The notes beneath the pieces are model-generated. The model was given only the letters and a program-made list of their open reading frames with translations. It ran no database searches and had not been told where the DNA came from. This document shows positions 1 through 5,791 of a stretch of 6,221 nt of DNA, piece by piece. This stretch comes from an uncultured bacterium. GTDB taxonomy: Bacteria > Actinomycetota > Aquicultoria > SKW223 > CALKMS01. The stretch lies in contig CALKMS010000083.1 of assembly GCA_938091145.1 (NCBI GenBank), forward strand, positions 1-6,221, written 5' to 3'. The translations under genes were made by a program, and so were the position numbers. Within the stretch, counting starts at the first letter, position 1; each line of letters opens with the position of its first letter.

Positions 1-848
1 ATGCCAGCAATTCCCCCTAACATCAAAGTTAAAGTGTCAAGTATTGAACCAAACACAGAGAGTATCTCCCTCTGGCTAACAACCGAAAAATCATCGGGAT
101 CAAGAAAGCGCCTCAAAGTGCGATTTATTTTTTGCTTTGCTATGTCGAGATTATCCGTCGTATTTACCTTTGCTAAGATATAAGAGGCGTGCTCAACATT
201 TAAACTTTTTTGGGCAGCCGTAAAGGGAACAAAAATCAAATTATCCATCTCGTAACCAAAAAAGGAACCTTTTTCTTCCATCACGCCTATCACGATAAAG
301 GGTTGACCGTTTAGGCTAATTTTTTTGCCAATCGGGTTAATCCAACCAAAAAGGTTTTTCTTGACCTGTTGGCCGATAGCACAAACATTCCGAGCGCTCA
401 AGTAATGAGACCTATTTATGAAATTACCTTCACTGGGATGAAAATTCCTAGCTTCAGAATAATCAGGCGAAACCGCGATCACCGTTGTGTTTAACTTTTT
501 GCTTCTGTATGCAACTTTAACTGGTACCTCTGAAGAAGGAGAAACAGCAACCAATTCAGGAATCTTTTTTAACTGCTCAACATGCTCAACTGTAAATTTG
601 GGTCTGGCCATACTTCCATGTTGGCCACCACCAGCCCTAAGTTCCACCCTTCCTGGAATAATGTTTAGAAGGTTTGCTCCCAGACCTTGAATTTGAGCAG
701 TCACCTCTTCAGCTACTCCTTGTCCAATAGAAACAAGTAAAATTACTGAAGATACCCCAATTATCACTCCTAACATTGTCAATAACGAGCGCAATTTGTT
801 AGCCCAAATAGCTTCAAAGGCAATGAAAAAAGCTTCAAAAAACTTCAT
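1..848 (-). CDS. MacB-type ABC transporter permease, 5' part (runs off the left edge)
   Basis: The reading frame is open from an ATG at 846-848 to the window edge, giving 282 complete codons and no stop. The product begins MKFFEAFFIAFEAIWANKLR and continues into SLLTMLGVIIGV, the classic start of the MacB/FtsX-like permease family. Residues about 20-44 form the first membrane helix. Residues about 45-262 are the extracytoplasmic MacB core domain, with GLGANLL (55-61), ARNVCAIGQ (152-160) and PIGKKI (172-177) matching family positions. A second helix begins near residue 265 and is cut off. Such permease-only proteins are about 400 residues, so roughly the last 30 percent is missing. It follows the ATPase (gap 38 nt) and the membrane-fusion protein in one operon and should form the channel-side dimer of a tripartite exporter. 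No good Shine-Dalgarno lies directly before this ATG; see the mini-ORF at 850-879. Substrate unknown. Confidence 0.93.
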   Translation of the reverse strand, partial: MKFFEAFFIAFEAIWANKLRSLLTMLGVIIGVSSVILLVSIGQGVAEEVTAQIQGLGANLLNIIPGRVELRAGGGQHGSMARPKFTVEHVEQLKKIPELVAVSPSSEVPVKVAYRSKKLNTTVIAVSPDYSEARNFHPSEGNFINRSHYLSARNVCAIGQQVKKNLFGWINPIGKKISLNGQPFIVIGVMEEKGSFFGYEMDNLIFVPFTAAQKSLNVEHASYILAKVNTTDNLDIAKQKINRTLRRFLDPDDFSVVSQREILSVFGSILDTLTLMLGGIAG

Positions 849-849
849 T

Positions 850-879
850 TTAAACTTTTTTTCTCAAAAAGGCTTTCAT
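850..879 (-). CDS. Nine-codon mini-ORF coupled to the permease start
   Basis: On the minus strand an ATG at 877-879 starts a nine-codon frame encoding MKAFLRKKV, ending at TAA (850-852). It is preceded by TGAGGAAAAT, a strong Shine-Dalgarno at good spacing that overlaps the ATPase stop codon. One base separates its stop from the permease ATG, and the permease itself has only a poor upstream site. I infer that ribosomes load here and re-initiate on the permease. The frame contains a run of seven A (856-862). Losing one A, or a +1 slip, would fuse it in frame to the permease and add MKAFLRKKFK in front of the permease start. Genuine coupling leader, slippage site and homopolymer sequencing error are all possible. 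Confidence 0.4.
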   Translation of the reverse strand: MKAFLRKKV

Positions 880-886
880 ATTTTCC

Positions 887-1594
887 TCAGCTAAAAATAC
901 TTGTTCCAATTTTTTCATCGCTAATAATTTTTCCGTCCAGTAGTTTAATAATTCTTTGAGCTTGTCGGGAAACATACTCCTCATGAGTTACTAAAACAAT
1001 GGTTATCCCTTTCCTGTTTAGATCCCTCAAAATCCTCAAAATCTCACTTCCTGCAGAGGTATCCAAATTTCCTGTTGGTTCATCAGCCAAAATAATAGAA
1101 GGATTAGTCACTAAAGCCCGAGCAATTGCTACTCTTTGTTGCTGGCCGCCAGAAAGCTGAGAAGGAAGATGATAAACTCGGTCCTTCAAGCCAACTTCTT
1201 CCAATGCTTTTAAAGCCAAGTCTCTTCTTTTTTTAGCCGGCAAGCCTTTGTAAATCAAAGGGAGTTCAACATTTTTCAAAGCCGTCGCTCGAGGTAGTAA
1301 ATTAAAAGCCTGAAAAACAAAACCAATTTCTTTGTTCCTCATCGCAGCTAGCTCCCCATCGGAAAGTTCAGCTGTGTTTCTGCCATTTATAAGCACTTGG
1401 CCTGAAGTCGGTTTATCCAGACAGCCCAGCAAGTGCATCAATGTGGATTTTCCTGAACCTGATGGGCCGGTTACCGAGACATACTCGCCTTTATTAACAC
1501 TAAAAGTAATTCCTCTAAGAGCCTGGATTTCGACACCGTCCAGATAATAAATTTTTTTCAAATCAATTACTTCGATGGCTTTTTCTTCGTTCAA
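887..1594 (-). CDS. MacB-type ABC transporter ATP-binding protein
   Basis: A 235-residue nucleotide-binding subunit that powers the adjacent permease by ATP hydrolysis at the cytoplasmic face. All ABC motifs are intact: aromatic A-loop near Y16/Y17, Walker A GPSGSGKS (43-50), Q-loop Q95 in FVFQAFNLLP, signature LSGGQQQR (147-154), Walker B IILADE (167-172) followed by PTGNLD, and H-loop H204 in VTHEE. RGITFSV, GCLDKPTSG and the PTGNLD D-loop are typical of the LolD/MacB/FtsE branch, and length is normal. The start codon is TTG (1592-1594). No ATG or GTG exists between it and the in-frame upstream stop. Its ribosome site, GGTGAG at 1604-1609, lies inside the last codons of the preceding gene, so the two are translationally coupled (2 nt apart). 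Permease and ATPase are separate proteins here, unlike E. coli MacB, where they are fused. Confidence 0.95.
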   Translation of the reverse strand: MNEEKAIEVIDLKKIYYLDGVEIQALRGITFSVNKGEYVSVTGPSGSGKSTLMHLLGCLDKPTSGQVLINGRNTAELSDGELAAMRNKEIGFVFQAFNLLPRATALKNVELPLIYKGLPAKKRRDLALKALEEVGLKDRVYHLPSQLSGGQQQRVAIARALVTNPSIILADEPTGNLDTSAGSEILRILRDLNRKGITIVLVTHEEYVSRQAQRIIKLLDGKIISDEKIGTSIFS

Positions 1595-1596
1595 AA

Positions 1597-2634
1597 CTAC
1601 CAGCTCACCCTGCTCCCCTCAGTTAAAGAAGAAGGCGGATTTACTACAACCAAATCGCCATCTTTAAGGCCCTTTTTAACCTCCACATACTCGTCATTGG
1701 AATTTCCAAGTTCAACTTTCTTTTTGACTACAGTCTTTTCTTTTCTGTTCACTTGAAAAACAAAGGTAAAACTGTCCTCAACTACCGCATCAATTGGAAT
1801 GACGAGAACAGAAGACAACCGACGCGTCTTTATCTCAACGTCCCCGCTCAACCCTTCTCTAAGTTCGTTTAAATCCAAACCAATAATTTGAATATCAACC
1901 GGGAACACTCTGCTCCCCGTTTCAGTTTGGATAAAGCTAACGCCAACTTCCTTCACTTTTCCAACAAAAATTCGGCCAGGGAAAGCATCAAAGGTAATTT
2001 CAGCTTCAGCACCAACATTTACTTTTCTAATATCCGCCTCATCAATTTCTGCTCTAACCACATAAGAGGAAGGGTCAATTACTGTAAGTAAAGGCGATCC
2101 GGCCATCACATCTGTGCCTACGCTCAATTTTAAAGAGGTCACGATCCCATCAATTGGTGCTCTAACTTCGGCTTTACTAAGATTGAGTTTTGCTAAATCA
2201 AGTGCTGCCTGGGCTCTTTTAACTTCCCCCTCGGCTGCTTTCAAGTCCTCCTCGGTTGCCTGTCCTTTGTCTTTAGCTTTTTTAATTTTATCTCTCTGGG
2301 CAACTGCCGCCTCGTAAGCCCCCTGTGCCTGGTCAACCTGGTACTGAAGCTCCTCTTTATTAAAAACCACTAAAACATCATTTTTCTGAACCTTTTTGCC
2401 TTCTGAAACTTTAATTTCGGCAATTTTTCCATTTACTGGAGCAACAATCTCCACTTTGTTCTTTGCCACTACCTGCTGAGAAGCAAGAATAGTTAGATTT
2501 AAGTCTCTTTTCTTAGCTTCTTCCACTTTAACTCTTATCCCCTTTAAACTCCTTAAGTAAAAATTTAAAACGCCGTAGATAACTCCAATCAAAACCAATA
2601 AAGACAGAGCAAGTAAGATAATTCTTTTCTTCAA
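1597..2634 (-). CDS. MacA/HlyD-family membrane-fusion protein (periplasmic adaptor)
   Basis: A 345-residue adaptor subunit of the tripartite exporter. An N-terminal membrane anchor (about 4-27) has no lipobox, so it is tethered by the helix. Then come the first half of a biotinyl-lipoyl-like domain (about 59-92, VEIVAPVNGKIAEIKVSEG), an alpha-helical coiled-coil hairpin (about 95-155, rich in Ala, Lys, Glu and Gln), the second lipoyl half (about 156-187, VRAPIDGIVTSLKLSVG), a beta-barrel domain (about 190-272) and a membrane-proximal domain (about 275-345). The hairpin is short, as in MacA-like adaptors that work without a dedicated outer-membrane TolC or with a short partner. The start is TTG (2632-2634), five bases after a strong GAAGGAG (2640-2646). 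The in-frame upstream codons contain no ATG or GTG before a stop. It is the first gene of the exporter operon. No outer-membrane channel gene is present in the window. Confidence 0.93.
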   Translation of the reverse strand: MKKRIILLALSLLVLIGVIYGVLNFYLRSLKGIRVKVEEAKKRDLNLTILASQQVVAKNKVEIVAPVNGKIAEIKVSEGKKVQKNDVLVVFNKEELQYQVDQAQGAYEAAVAQRDKIKKAKDKGQATEEDLKAAEGEVKRAQAALDLAKLNLSKAEVRAPIDGIVTSLKLSVGTDVMAGSPLLTVIDPSSYVVRAEIDEADIRKVNVGAEAEITFDAFPGRIFVGKVKEVGVSFIQTETGSRVFPVDIQIIGLDLNELREGLSGDVEIKTRRLSSVLVIPIDAVVEDSFTFVFQVNRKEKTVVKKKVELGNSNDEYVEVKKGLKDGDLVVVNPPSSLTEGSRVSW

Positions 2635-2654
2635 AACAACTCCTTCAAATCAAA

Positions 2655-2677
2655 TTTAAACCATTTTAGTTTAAACC
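2655..2677. promoter_or_regulatory. Possible operator: two TTTAAACC direct repeats
   Basis: The octamer TTTAAACC occurs at 2655-2662 and 2670-2677 on the plus strand, 15 bases apart start to start. The pair covers the candidate -10 and start point of the exporter promoter, where a repressor could act. No regulator gene is visible in the window, and AT-rich octamers can repeat by chance. Confidence 0.25.
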
Positions 2678-2695
2678 AAAGGTCAAGCTTGTCAA
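2668..2695 (-). promoter_or_regulatory. Candidate sigma-70-type promoter of the exporter operon
   Basis: On the minus strand a perfect -35 hexamer TTGACA (2690-2695) is followed after 16 bases by TAAACT (2668-2673), four of six matches to the -10 consensus. Transcription would begin near 2661, leaving an untranslated leader of about 27 nt with the GAAGGAG ribosome site. The position fits the first gene well. The weak -10 leaves room for activator dependence. Confidence 0.5.
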
Positions 2696-2817
2696 TAAAT
2701 AAAATTAGCTCTTGTGCTCTTATGAAACTCCCAGTAATTAAAAAAATTAAACCCTGAAGACATTCTATAAGATATGTGAGTTATCGCAATCCTTAACTTC
2801 CCGAAGTGAGCAACAGT

Positions 2818-4302
2818 TTATTTTTTCAAGCCAAACTCTTCTTGTAAATTAAACGGGTCTTTAAACTCTTGTTCTGGTCGAAAGTTTAGTTTTTTCTCGC
2901 CCCGATTGTTCAAATATTTTTTAAGTTCCAGTTGAATTTCCGCGGGAACTTCAACTCCCCCTTTAGTCAAAAGCTGTCGCAGCAAGCCCTCAGCTTTACC
3001 AGCAAAAGCAATAGCATCACCCAAAATACGCCCGGCTTCTGTTGGATTATGAAAGCCAACCGAGTTTTCAGCTCCAATATAAACTACCCGATAGAAAGCC
3101 TGTTCGTAATACTCTTTTGCCTGATCATATAAAGATTGGTCAAAGTTTTTCCCTTTAGCTTGCTCAGTATGGACAAGCTGAAAAAGCTTGGCAACTGCCG
3201 CTGTTTGATAACCAGCTCTCAAAAACAAACTCATCGTCCTATCCTGAATAATCAATACTTGTTCTTTAAGTTTATCAGTTGACTCAATATGACAGAATTT
3301 GCAAGCTACCAAACCATTTTTTAATGGGCTCATAATGTTGTGGTCAGAAATTTTTGCCCCTTCGACTATCTTGTAAGGCATATGACAATCAGAACAAGAA
3401 AGCCCAGCTTTCCAGTGAACACTGCCACGAGAGAAAAACTCAAACTCGGGATGCCTTATATAGCCAAGTTTAAAGCCGGTGACCTCCTGTTTCCACTCAA
3501 GATAAGTAGGGTCACTTTTTATTGTTTTAATAATGTTTTCAATCGAAATATCCCCCCACTTACTTTTCTGCCAGGGAAAGAAAACACCAGTAGATTTCAT
3601 TTCTGGACTTTTAGGAATCACATAAGTCACATGGCATTGAGCACAAACCAAAGACCTCATTTCCTGGCGGGAAAACCTGGTTTTGCCCAAATCTTTGACG
3701 GCTTTTTCAACTGTCCAGCGAGCAGCTTTAAGCTTCATTGTCGAGCTATCATGACAATCAATGCAAGCTACTCCTAGTTCTTGATGTTTTTGGGGAATTT
3801 TTTTAACTGCTTCAAGGTAAGGCATTGAGTAATATTCTTTTCCCAGCTCTTTTTCTAACTTTCCGGCATAAGGTGATTTACAAGTCAGGCAAACACCTCC
3901 AGCTTTTACCCGCGAAGGATCAATTTCCAACTGATCTTTTAACATGTAAAAATGACCGCGTGGCTCGTTGTATTCAATGCCAAAGCCCCAACCTTTGTAA
4001 AGCAAAGCCATAAAAGGAAACTCGCTTAACTTGTCATAAATAACTTTGTCTTCGTCCCAACCTTTTTTGTATTTGCTTAACCCTGACGGCCTGGGATTTT
4101 TAGTTTCTAGCCAGGACTGATACTCTAAAGGATAGGTTTTGCCCCAAACTTCAGGATCATACTCCCCTGGTGAGACAGCCTTAATCTCAATAGCTCGAGG
4201 TTTTGCTGGTGCGCAGCCAGAAATAAAAAACAGCAAAAAAATTAATAGTAAAGTAGAGCTGAAAAACCAAATTTTCGCCTTTCTTAATCTTTTATTACTC
4301 AT
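2818..4302 (-). CDS. nrfA: Pentahaem cytochrome c nitrite reductase NrfA (ammonia-forming, lipoprotein, calcium-independent type)
   Basis: A 494-residue catalytic subunit that reduces nitrite to ammonium with six electrons outside the cytoplasmic membrane. Five haem sites are present: active-site CLTCK (138-142), whose lysine is the axial ligand and which defines NrfA, then CIDCH (180-184), CAQCH (220-224), CSDCH (303-307) and CKFCH (334-338). Catalytic residues are conserved: Arg131, Tyr227 (CHVTY) and His284 (RHPEFE). Family landmarks HWKAGLSCSDCHMPY, SDHNIMSPL and NSVGFHNP are intact. The calcium ligands of classical NrfA (Glu, Lys, Gln) are replaced by Thr226, Tyr281 and Arg283, as in the calcium-free Geobacter lovleyi enzyme. 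The N-terminus has basic residues, a hydrophobic stretch and a lipobox ISGC (27-30), so the mature protein should be lipid-anchored at Cys30. ATG start with GAGGGGGA six bases upstream. It lies 16 nt after nrfH in the same operon. A dedicated haem lyase for CXXCK is not in the window. Confidence 0.97.
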   Translation of the reverse strand: MSNKRLRKAKIWFFSSTLLLIFLLFFISGCAPAKPRAIEIKAVSPGEYDPEVWGKTYPLEYQSWLETKNPRPSGLSKYKKGWDEDKVIYDKLSEFPFMALLYKGWGFGIEYNEPRGHFYMLKDQLEIDPSRVKAGGVCLTCKSPYAGKLEKELGKEYYSMPYLEAVKKIPQKHQELGVACIDCHDSSTMKLKAARWTVEKAVKDLGKTRFSRQEMRSLVCAQCHVTYVIPKSPEMKSTGVFFPWQKSKWGDISIENIIKTIKSDPTYLEWKQEVTGFKLGYIRHPEFEFFSRGSVHWKAGLSCSDCHMPYKIVEGAKISDHNIMSPLKNGLVACKFCHIESTDKLKEQVLIIQDRTMSLFLRAGYQTAAVAKLFQLVHTEQAKGKNFDQSLYDQAKEYYEQAFYRVVYIGAENSVGFHNPTEAGRILGDAIAFAGKAEGLLRQLLTKGGVEVPAEIQLELKKYLNNRGEKKLNFRPEQEFKDPFNLQEEFGLKK

Positions 4303-4318
4303 TGTTAATCCCCCTCAA

Positions 4319-4768
4319 TTAAAATTGCTCTTCTTTTTTTAAAAGCTGAATTTTATGAATAAGAATTCGATGGCATTCCCAGCAATATCTGCCTTCAAAG
4401 TCCAGTCGGGAAACAGTGTAGTAATGACAGCGAAAGCAGTTTTCGCTTATAACTTTCCTGGCATGTTCTGAAGCCCTTATTTCTTCGGGAACTCGCCCGC
4501 TGTAAAAAACAATTACATCTTTTAAACCGTCCAAAGCTTTCCACCAGTAATGTAAGAAAAAATTTTCGTTCGGCAGGTGGCAGTCAACACATTTAAACAA
4601 GCGGTGACTCGAAACTTTCCAGGCTTCCGTTTGTAACTCCATTACGTGACAGCGACCACAAAAGTCACCACTTTCAGTTTTTTCTACCAGACGGAGTGGC
4701 CCAAAAGAGACAAACCAAACAAAGAAAACTGCAATTAGGAATACTAAAACCCAGCGAAATAACCTCAC
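4319..4768 (-). CDS. nrfH: NrfH, tetrahaem membrane quinol dehydrogenase of the nitrite reductase complex
   Basis: A 149-residue NapC/NirT/NrfH-family protein that oxidises menaquinol in the membrane and delivers electrons to NrfA. A single uncleaved membrane helix spans about residues 5-23. Four haem motifs follow: CGRCH (37-41), CVDCH (60-64), CFRCH (111-115) and CWECH (129-133). Met43, two residues after the first haem histidine, matches the unusual methionine ligand of haem 1 in Desulfovibrio vulgaris NrfH. Lys77 and Asp84 keep the seven-residue spacing of the quinol-pocket Lys and Asp of that protein. SSH (53-55) is also a family landmark. The length is normal to slightly short. The start is GTG (4766-4768), just after GGGGGAG; the only upstream in-frame codons run straight to a TAG. 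It is the first gene of the nrfHA operon, the usual order. Confidence 0.95.
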   Translation of the reverse strand: MRLFRWVLVFLIAVFFVWFVSFGPLRLVEKTESGDFCGRCHVMELQTEAWKVSSHRLFKCVDCHLPNENFFLHYWWKALDGLKDVIVFYSGRVPEEIRASEHARKVISENCFRCHYYTVSRLDFEGRYCWECHRILIHKIQLLKKEEQF

Positions 4769-4821
4769 CTCTCCCCCAAATAACTACCCAAAATAAACCC
4801 TCAACCCCTTATTTCCAGTTG

Positions 4822-4850
4822 ATTATAGCACACTGTTATACCATTTAAAA
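4822..4850 (-). promoter_or_regulatory. Candidate extended -10 promoter of nrfHA
   Basis: On the minus strand TGCTATAAT (4822-4830) is a perfect extended -10 box. At 17 bases further upstream lies TTTTAA (4845-4850), only three of six matches to a -35, which extended -10 promoters tolerate. The start point would fall near 4815, giving a leader of about 47 nt before the GTG of nrfH. Confidence 0.6.
4824..4840. promoter_or_regulatory. Imperfect dyad overlapping the nrfHA -10 box
   Basis: TATAACA-GTG-TGCTATA on the minus strand is a 17-bp inverted repeat with six of seven positions matching across a 3-bp centre. It covers the -10 hexamer and could be a repressor site. Part of the symmetry comes from TATA-rich promoter sequence, so it may be incidental. 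Confidence 0.3.
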
Positions 4851-4864
4851 TTATCTCTCACCCC

Positions 4865-4877
4865 AATGTCTGACATT
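4865..4877. promoter_or_regulatory. Perfect 13-bp palindrome upstream of the nrfHA promoter
   Basis: AATGTCTGACATT is a perfect 6-1-6 inverted repeat. It is centred about 56 bp upstream of the inferred nrfHA start point, a usual place for an activator. It does not match the FNR consensus (TTGAT-N4-ATCAA). No regulator can be named. Confidence 0.4.
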
Positions 4878-4925
4878 TTTGTAACTCACTGAAGTGCAGA
4901 AATTGGAGTATGAACAGAAAATTTT

Positions 4926-5090
4926 AATCCCTCCCGACTTCCCTTTAAAAAAGGGAGGAGAAAAAAAGGTGCTTTAAAAAAAATTTTCTTTTTTTAGAAT
5001 GACTTTCAAATGTGTCTTTCCATTGTTTATACAGTTCTTCTGTTTCTCTCCCTTGCATATAAGGGTGATTAAGAGGGATTGAAAAAAAAG
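4926..5090 (+). repeat. ~165-bp repeat element, copy 1, with inverted ends
   Basis: Left end AATCCCTC leads into CCGACTTCCCTTT, AAA, AAAGGGA, a 7-bp stem with a 3-base loop (4940-4956). The right end (5048-5080) is a related sequence in inverted orientation: on the minus strand it reads AATCCCTCTTAATC followed by a CCCTT...AAGGG stem. The element is thus bounded by about 32-bp imperfect inverted repeats, like a small non-autonomous mobile element. The interior is very AT-rich and contains no gene. A diverged copy in the same orientation lies at 6043-6205. No target-site duplication was identified. Confidence 0.55.
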
Positions 5091-5100
5091 ATTTTCGGAA

Positions 5101-5180
5101 AGCTAAAGGTTCCCACTAAACGCTTAGCAAAGGAACGACCGACTCGCTTAAAGCAGCGACCTTCAGATCGCTAAGTTTTT
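5101..5180. repeat. Cluster of small dyads between the element and the palindrome array
   Basis: Three hairpins can be drawn in about 70 bp. The first is nested: GTTCC (5109-5113) pairs with GGAAC (5132-5136) and encloses CTAA (5116-5119) pairing with TTAG (5124-5127). Next comes GCTT-A-AAGC (5146-5154), then AGCGA (5155-5159) with TCGCT (5168-5172), followed by a T run. The T run makes the last one resemble a plus-strand terminator, but no plus-strand gene precedes it. No known RNA family was recognised. Confidence 0.35.
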
Positions 5181-5241
5181 TTGGCTAGGTGGTTGCGCCA
5201 CGCCTGCGCTTTGCTCAGGCTCGAATGACCTCTCTCATTTT

Positions 5242-5321
5242 GTCACTGCGAACCCCATCTTTGATGGGGTAAAGCAATCGCTGAGATTGCCACGCTCGCC
5301 TTACGGCTCGCTCGCAATGAC
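5242..5321. repeat. Palindromic unit A
   Basis: 80-bp unit. The outer arms GTCACTGCGA and TCGCAATGAC pair with one mismatch. Unlike the other units, its left arm carries a private perfect hairpin: ACCCCATC (5252-5259), loop TTT, GATGGGGT (5263-5270). A second stem, GCAATC/GATTGC (5274-5290), is the family core. Confidence 0.8.
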
Positions 5322-5362
5322 AGAAAGAAGAGTCAACTTGCTCGCAATGACATTTCTTTAGC

Positions 5363-5451
5363 GTCATTGCGAGGACTGCAAGCCGAAGGCGAGGCAAGAC
5401 GAAGCAATCTCAGAGATTGCCACGCTCGCCTTACGGCTCGCTCGCAATGAC
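5363..5451. repeat. Palindromic unit B
   Basis: 89-bp unit with perfect outer arms GTCATTGCGA and TCGCAATGAC and the core GCAATCTCAGAGATTGCC. It is the second stop in the 130-bp tandem period; its right half (5414-5451) is identical to that of unit A. Confidence 0.85.
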
Positions 5452-5492
5452 AGAAAGAAGGGTCAACTTGCTCGCAATGACATTTCTTTAGC

Positions 5493-5581
5493 GTCATTGC
5501 GAGGACTGCGAGCCAAAGGCGAAGCAGGACGAAGCAATCTCAGAGATTGCCACGCTCGCCTTAAGGCTCGCTAGCAATGAC
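5493..5581. repeat. Palindromic unit C
   Basis: 89-bp unit, exactly 130 bp after unit B. Its left half has four substitutions against B and its right half two (CTTAAGG and CTAGCAATGAC). The outer arm keeps 9 of 10 pairs. Confidence 0.85.
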
Positions 5582-5649
5582 CAAAGGAAGGTTGGCTTGC
5601 AATTGCCAATGGGATTGCTTCGCTTCGCTCGCAATGACACTTCTTCTGC

Positions 5650-5752
5650 GTCATTGCGAACACCGTTTTAGCGAAGTGAAGCAATCTCAGAAGTGGTCTT
5701 TCTCTAAAGGAAGAGGTTGCCACGCCTTCGCTTTGCTCAGGCTCGCAATGAC
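5650..5752. repeat. Palindromic unit D
   Basis: 103-bp unit with perfect outer arms. The core GCAATCTC pairs with GAGGTTGC through one G-T wobble, but about 24 bases are inserted between them. The inner GCGAAG pairs with CTTCGC. Its right half closely matches the solitary half at 5192-5229 (shared GCTTTGCTCAGGCTCG). Confidence 0.75.
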
Positions 5753-5791
5753 GTAAAGAAGTGCGGAACTCGGAATGACTTTTCTTATGTA

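Larger units (their letters stand above)
5284..5581. repeat. 130-bp tandem repeat, about 2.3 copies
   Basis: Bases 5284-5413 and 5414-5543 match at 125 of 130 positions. A third partial copy, 5544-5581, has two further changes. Each period holds the right half of one palindrome, a spacer with a solitary half (AGAAAGAAG...TTTCTTTAGC) and the left half of the next palindrome. The duplication boundary therefore cuts through the palindromes rather than between them. The high identity indicates recent duplication or homogenisation. Confidence 0.9.

Noticed and set aside
2670..2695. MerR/CueR-type operator in the exporter promoter (CTTGACCTT...GGTTTAAACT look)
   Set aside because: The flanks resemble such sites but the central dyad and the characteristic long spacer are missing.
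2735..2817. Intrinsic terminator after nrfA
   Set aside because: Only short dyads such as ACTT-CCCG-AAGT (2796-2807) and an AT-only inverted repeat (2735-2749) are present, none followed by a T run on the minus strand; termination may be elsewhere or factor-dependent.
3340..3777. Plus-strand frame of 145 codons inside nrfA
   Set aside because: It lies wholly antisense to well-conserved haem-motif coding sequence and shows no recognisable domain.
5101..5140. tRNA gene suggested by GGTTCC and paired arms
   Set aside because: No cloverleaf, anticodon arm or 7-bp acceptor stem can be drawn.
5155..5180. Intrinsic terminator (AGCGA/TCGCT stem plus T run) on the plus strand
   Set aside because: The stem is only 5 bp with an 8-base loop and no plus-strand gene lies upstream.
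5215..5397. Minus-strand reading frame of 60 codons, rich in CHCE-type residues
   Set aside because: It translates the palindromic repeats; such CHCER-like peptides are a common artefact of this repeat family, and no ribosome site or domain supports it.
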